Assembly (NCBI GenBank): GCA_964394565.1
Contig: CAYMYA010000014.1
Span: forward strand, 1-26,673
Reading direction: 5' to 3'
Source of the DNA: CAIKHN01 sp964394565
Lineage (GTDB): Bacteria; Patescibacteriota; Patescibacteriia; UBA9934
DNA: 26,673 nucleotides
Numbering within the stretch: position 1 is the stretch's first letter; each line of letters starts with the position of its first letter. A model generated the notes under the pieces. The model was not told the origin of the DNA, ran no database searches, and worked only from the letters and a program-made list of their open reading frames with translations. Positions 12,900 to 22,900 of the stretch are shown here, in pieces. A program made the translations under genes and the position numbers.

Positions 12900-13331
12900 A
12901 TGGACAATGAACAAAACAGCGGCGGAGTTCCGGAAACGCAGGTTCCTGTAGCGCCAGCGCCTCAGGTTACGCCAGAAGCGCCATCGGGTACCCCAGCTCC
13001 TGCCCCAGCACCAATGCCAAACACGGGAGAACGACGTGGTATGGCAGCGATAAGTTATTTGGGTATTTTCTGCATTATTCCGCTTCTCTTTGCGCGTGAA
13101 TCAGCGTTTGCGCAGTACCACGCAAAACAGGGCGTCGTCCTTGCGATTGCGGGAATCATTTTGCGCCTGGCGAGCGACGCGCTGTGGAACGTGCCCTTTG
13201 GTGGTGTGTTTGCGGGGCTTTTGTTCATCGTGCTGCTGCTGATTTCCATCATGGGAATCGTGAAAGCACTCCAGGGCGAGAAATTCGATATCCCGTACGT
13301 TTCAGAATGGGCAGCAAAAATGAATTTCTAA
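12900..13331 (+). CDS. Small multi-TM protein with Pro/Ala-rich N-terminus (DUF4870/Tic20-like)
   Basis: A 143-residue protein. Residues 1-45 are disordered and rich in Pro, Ala and Gln. The membrane part (about 50-122) has three hydrophobic segments. The sequence GMAAISYLGIFCIIPLL...FAQYHAKQGVVLAI resembles DUF4870/Tic20-like small membrane proteins, in which a conserved FHxxQ-type motif follows the first helix. The function of this group is unknown. The C-terminus KFDIPYVSEWAAK also fits. The next gene, prfB, starts two bases after the stop, so the two are likely co-transcribed. No SD is present. Confidence 0.7.
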   Translation: MDNEQNSGGVPETQVPVAPAPQVTPEAPSGTPAPAPAPMPNTGERRGMAAISYLGIFCIIPLLFARESAFAQYHAKQGVVLAIAGIILRLASDALWNVPFGGVFAGLLFIVLLLISIMGIVKALQGEKFDIPYVSEWAAKMNF

Positions 13332-13333
13332 GC

Positions 13334-14452
13334 ATGTCGTCAGTCCTCGTCGACAAACTGACGGGACTCGAAGAGCGCCATAGCCTTGCGGTTGTGGCGC
13401 TTGGGCTTGAAGCATCGCGCGCGCGCGCGATTGAGCTCGAAGGCGATATGAACGATCCAGGGTTCTGGAACGATCAGAACGTTGCGCGCAAAGTGTCTCA
13501 GGAGCTCGCAGAATTAACGCGTGAGGTCGAGGCATGGGACAAAATGAGGAGCGATCTTGCCGAAGCAAAAGATATAGTTGCATTCGCTGAAGAGGGAACT
13601 GCGGAGGATAAAGCCGAGGCAGAGCGTATTGTTGCTGAACTCGAAAAGCGATTCGCTCTCATGGAATTTCAGATGTTTTTTTCCGGCGAGTACGATTCAC
13701 GAAATGCAATTCTCTCTTTTCATGCCGGTGCTGGCGGAACGGACGCGAATGACTGGGTGGCAATGCTGTTGCGTATGGTGTCGCGGTTTGCGGAGCGACA
13801 AGGCTTTGTGGTGGAACTATTAGATGAGTCACGCGGCGAGGAAGCGGGGTACAAAAGTGTGACGGTTGCCGTGCGTGGCCGGAATGCGTATGGGCACCTC
13901 CGTTCAGAAGCAGGTGTACATCGGCTCGTGCGCATTTCCCCGTTTGATGGAGAAAAAATGCGCCACACGACGTTCGCACTGATTGAAGTCCTTCCAGAGT
14001 TCGACGATGTCGATGCCGCTTCCGTGAATTTGGATATGGACGATGTGCGTATTGATACCTTTTTGTCGTCAGGGAAGGGTGGGCAATCCGTGAATACCAC
14101 GTACAGCGCCGTGCGGGTGACACACGAGCCCACAGGAATTTCAGTGAGCTGTCAGAACGAGCGTTCACAATTGCAAAATAAAGAAACGGCGCTCAATGTG
14201 CTTCGTGCGAAGCTGTTGCACCTGATGGTGACGGCGCGTTTAGAAAAGTTGTCTGATATTAAAGGCGAACACAAAACGGCGGCGTGGGGGAACCAAATCC
14301 GCAGTTACGTGTTGCATCCGTATAAAATGGTGAAAGATCACCGGACGGACGTGGAGACGTCGGATACAGATGCAGTGTTGGATGGTGATATCCTTCCTTT
14401 TATTGAAGCGTATTTACGTCACGATGCAGGAGTAAGAAATAGTGACAAGTAA
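13334..14452 (+). CDS. prfB: Peptide chain release factor 2
   Basis: A 372-residue RF2 that releases finished proteins at UGA and UAA. The codon-reading tripeptide SPF is at 202-204, and the GGQ that enters the peptidyl-transferase centre is at 249-251, close to E. coli positions. The GGQ context is SGKGGQSVN rather than the common GAGGQHVN. The reading frame is continuous from MSSVLVDKL; the early in-frame UGA and CUUUGA slippery site used for autoregulatory frameshifting in many bacteria are absent. Presence of RF2 together with TGA-terminated genes here shows that UGA is a stop. It starts two bases after the upstream gene without an SD. Confidence 0.96.
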   Translation: MSSVLVDKLTGLEERHSLAVVALGLEASRARAIELEGDMNDPGFWNDQNVARKVSQELAELTREVEAWDKMRSDLAEAKDIVAFAEEGTAEDKAEAERIVAELEKRFALMEFQMFFSGEYDSRNAILSFHAGAGGTDANDWVAMLLRMVSRFAERQGFVVELLDESRGEEAGYKSVTVAVRGRNAYGHLRSEAGVHRLVRISPFDGEKMRHTTFALIEVLPEFDDVDAASVNLDMDDVRIDTFLSSGKGGQSVNTTYSAVRVTHEPTGISVSCQNERSQLQNKETALNVLRAKLLHLMVTARLEKLSDIKGEHKTAAWGNQIRSYVLHPYKMVKDHRTDVETSDTDAVLDGDILPFIEAYLRHDAGVRNSDK

Positions 14453-14493
14453 GGGGTGAGGAGAGTCGATTTTACCCGTTTTCATCTTGTATT

Positions 14494-15426
14494 ATGCATT
14501 ACACCACCGCGCTCGTTACTGGAGGATCGGGATTCATCGGCTCGCATCTTGTGGATGCACTTGTTGCGCAAGGGACAAACGTGCATGTGATCGATCTGGT
14601 GGAGCCTGCGGCAGAGCGACGAAACGAAAACGCGAAGTACATCATCATGGACATCCGTGACGCAGCAATAGAAGAAACTATCCGCAATTTTGCGCCAGAC
14701 GTGGTCTTTCATCTCGCTGCGCATATCGATGATCGTGCGTCGGTGCTTGATCCGGTGATGAACGCAGAACATAATGAGATAGGGTCGATTAACGTTTTTA
14801 CTGCTGCACAGCGAAGCGGAGTAAAAACGATCATTTTTGCATCAAGTTGCGCAGTGTATGGCCTCCAGAATGCAACCACAATGGTGGAATCGATGGTGCC
14901 GCGACCGCAAACGCCATACGGAATTTCGAAATTTGCAGGGGAAACGTATTTAGCTGCGTATCACACGCAATACGGCTTGCAGACGGTCGCGCTTCGATTT
15001 GCGAATGTGTACGGCCCACGTCAGTACGGAAATAAAGAGTCGGGAGCGATCGCGATTTTTACCGAGAAGCTTTTGGGTCATGAGCCGGTGTTTGTGAATG
15101 ATGACGGGAAAACGACGCGAGATTATGTGTATGTGCTCGACGTAGTGCGCGCCCTCATGGCAGCGTCGCACAGCGAAAAGTCTGGCGTGTACAACGTTGG
15201 GACGAATCGCGAGGTTGCGACGCAAGATTTGTACGGCATGATTGCGAATGCGTTGGGGAGTGATGGAGAGGCGACGCTTCGTCCGGAGGTACGCGATGCG
15301 GTGAAACGCATTGCGCTCGACGCATCACGGATCGGTGCCGATCTTGCGTGGACACCAGAAACGAGGCTTGAAGATGGGATCGCTGCGACCATTGCGTGGT
15401 ATCGTCAATACACATCAATTGTGTGA
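14494..15426 (+). CDS. NAD-dependent epimerase/dehydratase (GalE-like extended SDR)
   Basis: A 310-residue extended short-chain dehydrogenase. The NAD-binding GGSGFIG is at 10-16, FHLAAH at about 71-76, the catalytic Ser region SSCAVYG at about 117-123, and the Tyr142/Lys146 pair lies in YGISK. The later LRFANVYGPRQ and RDYVYVLDVV segments are typical of nucleotide-sugar 4-epimerases, so a UDP-sugar is the likely substrate and surface glycan supply the likely role. This would match the O-antigen ligase operon upstream, although that operon is about 5 kb away. GalE is not claimed because the exact sugar is unknown. It overlaps the next gene by four bases. No SD is seen. Confidence 0.88.
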   Translation: MHYTTALVTGGSGFIGSHLVDALVAQGTNVHVIDLVEPAAERRNENAKYIIMDIRDAAIEETIRNFAPDVVFHLAAHIDDRASVLDPVMNAEHNEIGSINVFTAAQRSGVKTIIFASSCAVYGLQNATTMVESMVPRPQTPYGISKFAGETYLAAYHTQYGLQTVALRFANVYGPRQYGNKESGAIAIFTEKLLGHEPVFVNDDGKTTRDYVYVLDVVRALMAASHSEKSGVYNVGTNREVATQDLYGMIANALGSDGEATLRPEVRDAVKRIALDASRIGADLAWTPETRLEDGIAATIAWYRQYTSIV

Positions 15427-16184
15427 AAAAGTCGTACGGACAACATTTTCTAAAGGATTCAGCAGTGGTCGACCAGATTATTGCTGCTGCAAATATCCAG
15501 CCCAGCGAAATCGTTATCGAAGTTGGTCCGGGTGTTGGGGCGTTGACGGGGCGGCTTGTGGGGCTCGGGTCTGCGCTCGTCCTTATTGAATCTGATCGTG
15601 ACCTTATTCCAAAACTTTCGTCGAAGTATTCGGAAGCGACGCTGATTCAGGCTGACGCCGCGGAAGTAGATTACGACGCTCTCGTTCGTGATCGCCCTTG
15701 GGTGTTTGTGAGTAATCTCCCGTATAATGCCGGGAACGCGATTCTCGAGGCGGTACTACAATCAAAGAACCTTCCAACTCGTTTCGTGGTCATGGTTCAG
15801 AAAGAAGTGGGGGAGCGCATGATGGCGAAGCCTGGGGAAATGAGTGTCCTTTCCGTTGCGACGCAGTTGTATTGCGATATTGAACCGGTCTGTATCGTTG
15901 GTCCTGAAGCATTTTCACCTCCGCCGAAGGTGCAATCACTTGTGTTATGTATGACGTCACATGCGGATGCCGTCGTCCACCATGAGGAAATAGAGGCGAT
16001 AATTGGTTTGGCAAAAATTGGATTCGCGCACCGTCGAAAACAGTTGCGTCAGACGTTAGCACAAGCGAATATTGCTTCGTTACCAGCGATCGATGCGGCG
16101 CTGATGTCTCTCGAATTGCCGCAAACCGTTCGCCCACAGGAACTTTCGGTAGACCAATGGCGCGGCCTTCGGACAATGCTTTGA
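15423..16184 (+). CDS. rsmA: 16S rRNA dimethyladenosine transferase
   Basis: A 253-residue RsmA (KsgA), which dimethylates two adjacent adenines near the 3' end of 16S rRNA during small-subunit assembly. It begins with the family signature KKSYGQHFLKD. SAM motif I is EVGPGVGALTGRL (about 33-45) and motif IV is NLPYNAG (98-104). AFSPPPKVQSLV and FAHRRKQLRQTL also match the family. The GTG at 15423 overlaps the epimerase stop (GTGTGA), so translation is coupled. An in-frame ATG at 15396 would add non-family residues. Confidence 0.95.
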   Translation: MKKSYGQHFLKDSAVVDQIIAAANIQPSEIVIEVGPGVGALTGRLVGLGSALVLIESDRDLIPKLSSKYSEATLIQADAAEVDYDALVRDRPWVFVSNLPYNAGNAILEAVLQSKNLPTRFVVMVQKEVGERMMAKPGEMSVLSVATQLYCDIEPVCIVGPEAFSPPPKVQSLVLCMTSHADAVVHHEEIEAIIGLAKIGFAHRRKQLRQTLAQANIASLPAIDAALMSLELPQTVRPQELSVDQWRGLRTML

Positions 16185-16262
16185 TCGTCAACTCTTGATG
16201 CTGAATACACAATTTATCCCCTGTTGTATGGCGTGAATACACGAACGACTCATGGCCTCTCG

Positions 16263-16271
16263 TGATATACT
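16263..16271 (+). promoter_or_regulatory. Extended -10 promoter of the giant-protein operon
   Basis: TG-A-TATACT (16263-16271) is a strong extended -10 box. The predicted start is near 16278, 12 bases before the ATG at 16290. No clear -35 box is present. The box lies inside an inverted repeat, cgtgat (16261-16266) with atcacg (16275-16280), which could be an operator. Confidence 0.6.
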
Positions 16272-16289
16272 TTTATCACGATTTCGCCT

Positions 16290-16985
16290 ATGCCGGAGGA
16301 CGGCCGTTTGTACATTCAGCGAAAGAAAGCCATTCTCAATCGAGAACAAAAAACAGGGTTTGGAATGGTAATCAGTTTTGGAGTCTTGGCACTCATTTTT
16401 GGTGTTTTTTATGTGTGGAAGCATGTCGCATCGCCATTTGTCATTTCTTATACTGGGCCAAAGTTTTTAACGGGTGACGAACAACGGCAATTGGAAATGG
16501 AGACATTACAAAAAGAAGATACTGATAGCGATGGACTGAATGATTATGACGAATTGTACGTGTACCGTACAAGTCCATATATTGCAGATTCCGATAGTGA
16601 CGGCACGAACGATCAGACGGAAATTCGTCATGGCGACGACCCGAATTGTGCGGCGAATATGCCGTGTGGCTTGGCGCAAGACACTGTGAATCCGACAACG
16701 GTAAAGGGCACGTTTGTGGAAGCTGCTGCAGATTCCGCGGGAGCCTCGGTTGCTGCGGGAGTGCCGGAAACGATTACGCCGGACGCAGCAAATATTGGTG
16801 CATTACTTGCGCAGATGACGGGTGATGAATTACGTCAGTTGCTTATTGAAGCGGGTGGCGACGCGAATGCGGTGAATGCCTTAACGGATGAGGAGCTCCG
16901 GGCAGCATTAAGTCAAGCGCTTCAGGCTGCACAAATTGAAGCATCGACCGCTGAGGCCGAAACGAATCAGGAAACTACGTTATAG
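16290..16985 (+). CDS. Membrane-anchored protein with calcium-binding DxDxDG repeats
   Basis: A 231-residue protein with a basic N-terminus, one TM anchor at about residues 26-48, and a long outward part. Two thrombospondin type-3-like calcium loops are visible, DTDSDGLND (about 76-84) and DSDSDGTND (about 98-106). The second is followed by a DDPNC...PC cysteine pair. The C-terminal half is Ala/Glu/Asp-rich and helical. The protein is likely displayed on the cell surface and stabilised by calcium. It starts 12 bases after a predicted transcription start and is followed three bases later by the giant gene, so the two probably act together at the surface. No SD is present. Confidence 0.75.
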   Translation: MPEDGRLYIQRKKAILNREQKTGFGMVISFGVLALIFGVFYVWKHVASPFVISYTGPKFLTGDEQRQLEMETLQKEDTDSDGLNDYDELYVYRTSPYIADSDSDGTNDQTEIRHGDDPNCAANMPCGLAQDTVNPTTVKGTFVEAAADSAGASVAAGVPETITPDAANIGALLAQMTGDELRQLLIEAGGDANAVNALTDEELRAALSQALQAAQIEASTAEAETNQETTL

Positions 16986-16988
16986 CGT

Positions 16989-19900
16989 ATGAAAGGATTT
17001 TTTTGCAGAGTAACCGCGACGGGAATGGTGGCTATTACCATAATGACCACAGGTATCCTGGGCATTGTTACGTTTCCTTCTCGAGTGCATGCGGCGCCGG
17101 TGGAGGTTGTTGCTGACGCACCAGCATATACGAAGTGGCTTTTGGATGCTTTAAAGAAAGTTGGAGAAAATGCGTTGTTGGCGTCTATCACGACTGCATT
17201 AATTAATACCGTCACGTACGCGGCGGATCGTTTAGCATATGACGCCGCGGTGTTTATTGCTTCTGGCGGTGACGGCGATAGCCCATTATTTGAAAATCGA
17301 ACCATCGGAGAATATTTTGCTGATTATGGAGCCTCCGTTGCCGCGGACGCACTCGGACAAATTGATGAATCTGGCATTTTGGGAAATTTCAGCCTCTGTG
17401 AACCAAGGCTTCCGGAAGTAACATTGGCATTTAAATTTGGATTACAAAGTGCATTTCAACGTCCGGAGCCGACGTGTGAGTTCAGCGAAGTGCAGGAGAA
17501 TTGGGGGGCATTTCGCGCAGAAATCCAGTCGGCATCGCTCACGCCAAATGAAGAAAATTCCCTTATCCTCACAACGCTTGCCGATGCCTATAACCCGAAG
17601 TCGAACGACTTTTCTGTCGGTATATTATTGTATACGGATGTGTTGAATAAGGCGCAGCAAGATGCGTCGCTCGCGGCACAGCGCAAGCTTTTTGGTGGTT
17701 TTTTTGAGGACAAAACTGATTTTATTACGGGTCGCGTGGAAACGCCTGCCGAAGTGCTGCAGGATAACTTCCGGAGTGCAGCAGAGGCGACGGACGAAAC
17801 GCGTCGTCAAGTTGCATTGCAGGCACTTGGTGACAGTAATGTGCTATTGCAGATCGGTATTCACGCCGGTTCAGTCTTCACAAATACGCTGCTTTCAAAG
17901 TTCACGGAAAGGTTGTACAGTGGCTTGTTTGGAGGACTTGATCAGTCCGAAATTAATCCATTTGACGTCAATAGCCTTGCTGCCACACAAGACGCGCGTG
18001 AAACATACCGAAGCTTCTTAACGGCATCGGTGCTTTCTGTAGAAAATTACAGTCTGTTAGATGATTTTAGTGCTTGTCCGTACGTCGGGAAGGGGCTGTA
18101 TAACTGTGTTGCGGATGCGTCTTTGATCGCCGCCGTTTCCCGGGCTGATGGAGGAACGGCGCTGACAATTGCGGAAGCGATAGAAGAAGGGTTATTGCAG
18201 AGCTCGTGGCCGTTGATTCCATCGTCCGATACCGCGCGCGATCAGGACATGTATTGTTACACGTACGGGTATTGCCACGGCAATCTCGTGAAATTGCGCA
18301 AAGCACGCATTATTTCCACGGGCTGGGAGCTTGCCGCAGAGTCAACAGCAAATAGCGATGCAAGTCCGGTGACACTCGGTGAAGTGGTGGACGGCTTTTA
18401 CGATTGTAATGAACAAAATGAACTTGACGATAATCATCCATGGTGCCACTTGATTGATCCAAATTGGGTGTTGAAATATCCGGAAACACAATGTAAAAAT
18501 CAGGCATACGGCCAACTTCTCGAGTCGAGTGTGTCAGATCAACGCAAAACTGAATGTGTTGACATGCCAAGTTGTATCGACGAAGACGGTGATGGAAATT
18601 GTACCGGCGGATACGGCTATTGTGTACGCGAGGAAAACGTGTGGAACTTCCGCGGAGAAGAGTGTCCGGAATATTACGGTTCTTGCACATCGTACGAGAA
18701 TCCAGAGGGTGATCAGGTGGATTTTCTCTCGAATACAACAGATTCTGGTGTTTGTACGGGTGATGCTGCCGGATGTTTATGGTACAACACCCAAAAGGTT
18801 TCTAGCGATGGTGAAACCTATGACTGGCCAGAATACACGGACGCGACGGTGTTTGCTGCAGCAGAGGCTGAGAGTGATGTGTATCGGAACCGCATATACT
18901 TTACTTCAGCAGTAGAAGACTGTGCTGCTGAAGATGGTGGGTGTCGAGAGCTCGTTTCGCGCGAGAACGGGACAACGCTAAACATGATCACCAATCCTTC
19001 ATTTGAAGAAGACGCGGATGAAAATGGCGTTCCGGACGGGTGGTTCGTTGCGGGTACCGGCGAGGCATACAACGCGGGCGGTGAGTCGGTATTCAATGGA
19101 ACGGATGCAATTAATCCGGGAAATAGTGGAATATATTATCAAGGTGGTATCGTGCTGACTCCGGCAGCGGAGTACACACTTTCATTTTATGCTGCGCAAC
19201 ATACTGGTGTAGCAACGTCGGGAGTACTTCTTGCGCTTGAAGCAAGTAACGGGGAAGCGATCGATTTCCGTGGGTACCGATTGGATGGTGATTGTGCAGT
19301 GGATGCAGCGAACGTGAATATTCTTCAAGTTACTGGAACACCGTCGGATTCGGATTACACGAGGTTTTCCTGTACGTTTACGGTACCGACATTGGCAGAT
19401 TCACGTGCAGAGATTACGGCAATCGTCGACGTGATGTATGCAGATTTATGGTTTGACGCAATTCAGCTTGAGCAAGAATCGACGGCGAGCGAATTCCACG
19501 AGGAGTACAGCGATGCTGTGCTCGACTTGGCATATGTAAAAGTTCCGCCGACGTATCTTGGCTGTACTGGCACCGCGAGCGATCCCGCAGAATGTGAGAA
19601 TTATGCCGGCGTGTGTTCTGAGGGCGATGTTGGCTGCTCTGCCTATAGTCCAACGAATGGTGATCCGGCAGTGATGGGTATCGCCGGCGCATTAGATGCA
19701 TGTCCTGCTGAGTGTGTTGGGTACGACACCTTTAAGCAAGAACCAACGCGATATGAACCAGCGGGGGATTTTCCAGTGTATTTTATTCCAGATTCCGCCG
19801 AGCAGTGCACTGCGCAGTATGTCGGCTGCGATGAATTTACGAATATTACCACTGAAGAACCATCGTATTTTACCTATGTTCGTGCATGCGTGACGTCGGA

Positions 19901-22900
19901 ACAGGCCAGTGCAAATGCGAGTACGTCGGATGCCGGAGCAATTTTCTATACGTGGGAGGGTTCGGATACGGATGGGTATCAGTTGAAAACGTGGTCATTG
20001 CTTGAGTCGGACATGGGGAACGGCACGTACACGTATAGCGGTAGCGGTGGAACGGACACTGCACCAAACCTTGCCCCATGTACCAGTTGGCTGACGAATG
20101 ATACGGGCATTACCTGCCAGGACGATCGTGATGGTGATGGAACGATTGATGCGGAAACAGAGAGTTGTGATGAACACGACGATACCATCACCAATCCAGA
20201 TTGTCGTGAGTTTTATGATACCGAAGGCTCGATACATTACCGAGAATGGACAGATACCGTGACCGTGAATGATGCCTGTGTGACGTATCGGAAAACAACA
20301 ATTGTAGGGGCAGATACCGCAACGAAGATGGAGAATTGTGAAAATTCCGGTGGATACTTTGATGATGTGACGGCGCAGTGTCGATATTACGGGTATGCAG
20401 AAGAAAGTTTCTCCTGTCCTGCGGAAGAATCTGGATGTCGAGAATATACTGGGGGACGGAGCAGAAATAGTCGGCAGGCATTTTTAGAGTACTTTGAGGA
20501 TGACGCGTTAACGCAGTGGGACGCAGTGAGCGCGACAGATGTGACGTTGTCTAATGAATCTATCGCTACTGATGGGCACTCATTGTATTCAGATAATGCG
20601 CCGGTATGGACGTATGTCGGTGGAGATGGCTCGGCATGTGCGGATGCCGGGGGGTGTGAACCGACTGCCGGAACGCTCGGTGCAACGTGCGCGCTTGTGG
20701 AAGGTGAAACATATTGCGGAACACTTTCAGACGAAGTATTTACAGGAAAAACGTATGTTGTTTCCTTCTGGGCGAAGGGAAGTGGAACGCTTTCTGTGGG
20801 ATTTGATACTTCCAGAACTTCTGGCACTGCGGTTATTGATGCAAGTTTTGCCGCGGGCACCGAGGCGATTGTATTGAGCGGGGATTGGCAGCAATATTCA
20901 TTCGGTCCGAAGTACATGGATGCGGCGACGTATTCTGATTTCGGGAACGGTGCAAGTGCATTGGTGTTTAGTCCGGGTTCCCGAACGTCGTTCTATATTG
21001 ATAACGTGGTATTGCGTGAAGGAGAGGATAACATTGATGTGATCCAAAATTCGTGGGTGACACCCGCAAGTTGTGACGAAACAGAGAGTGGGGTAGCGGA
21101 ACCGCAGTATATGTTGGGCTGTCAGGAATATACAGATCAAGATGGTGACATTGCGAATTTGAAGAGTTTTACCGAACTGTGCGATGAATCGAAGGTTGGG
21201 TGTCAGGCGTATTTCATGACACAGGAATCGGATTCCGTTGGCGGTGCAGTGTATGGCGCAGTCTGTGCTACGCTTGATGGTCTTCCGGTGAGTGAGGCAA
21301 CGTCATGTTACATGGCGCAAAATGACGCAGGCACGGCGTACGATACCGCAAGTCAATACCTCTGTACCATCGGTGTCGCGCGGTCTTCGTGTGAGTTTAA
21401 TCTGGACTGGTATGTTCCGGTTGCAGATCTCGCATCGCATGTCTCGTACCGTGCTTCCACGGTTGTTTCTCCAGCGGATCGAGATGTATTTCTGGTCGTG
21501 ACAAACGATAGTGAGTGTTCATCAACTGTTGCAGGGTGTATGGAAGTAGGGTTACCGATCTTTACGCAAGATCACACGGCTGTTGAGAGTTGGGAAACAA
21601 CGTACCTCATGAATGTGCCTGAGGATTACTCGTCAACGCTCTGTTCCCAGGATGAGTTGTTTTGCCAGGAATGGACGGATAACGATGGGAATATCTCGTA
21701 TTTTAAAGATCCACAGGAGCAAACATGCGAATATCGCTCGAGTGTCACGGTTTCTGGCGTGACATATAACGGTTGGTTTAAGACGGGAACAGATGAGTTA
21801 TGTGATCCAGAATACGTGATTGGTGGAGATGAATCTGGCATTTGGCGCAACGGAGATGATGATTACGCAGGTTGGGTTGGAACATGTTTAGCACAGTACG
21901 ATTCGTGTAGCGAATTCCAAGATATTTCCGATATCGCCACGAACGATTTATATGGTAACGCAGATGGAACAAGCTATTTTTACATGAATAATGATGCGCT
22001 GGAAGAAAACAGTCTTCCGGATAGCCAAAAGTGTAATGGGGAAGTCAGTCAAACGGACGGATGCGGAATCTTTAATGATACGTCGGATCCGAATAAAACT
22101 GCGAGCGCAACGGCGACGTATATCGCAAGCGCGCATGCCGACGAATTATTTGGCGCACAGCCGAATGATTTCGTGAATCCAATCGACTGTGAGGGCGATT
22201 CTACTATTGTGGAACCGGATGGTGATATTGTGGATTTGTGTAATAACCGTTGTGTATATCCGCCAGAAACGTATTACGATATTTCCGGTTCTACGGGCGA
22301 AGTAGTGATGGATGGTTCGTGCTATTCTCATGAAGATTGTCGGCCGTTGACGAGTGAGTCTGGAGAAACCGTTAAGGGATCATGTGTCACAAATTTTGCA
22401 GCGGCTCGTTTAGAAAATGATTCAAATACGGTGCTTAAAGTGAATCGGGATCGTGAGTGTAGTGAATGGCTCAGTTGTTCTGATTCATTATCGACATGGG
22501 ATGAACGCACGAATAGTTACGTGAATATTTGTGGTGATATTGGGTTATGTACGCAGTATTCTGGAACAAGTGACGCTTCGTTTTGCTCTGAGTGGAAAGT
22601 CTCTGGTGCGGCGGTGAAATTAGATATTACAGCATATGCAAGCCGCGATGTGTCGTGGTATGGCGATGATTATTCTGGCTTCGCAATTCCAAACATGCTC
22701 CCAACAGATCAGCTGACGCAGGTGAACGTTGCCGAGCCGATGGTTTGCGATACCGCAGAGAGTGGTACGCTTGAATATTCGCAGCATCATGGGGAAGCGT
22801 GTGAAACCGACGCAGATTGCGGCTCTTCAGGAACGACAAACCTGTATTGTAAGACGAACGAAGTGGAAGATTATCGTTTAGCGTATGTCGCGGGGTCATG

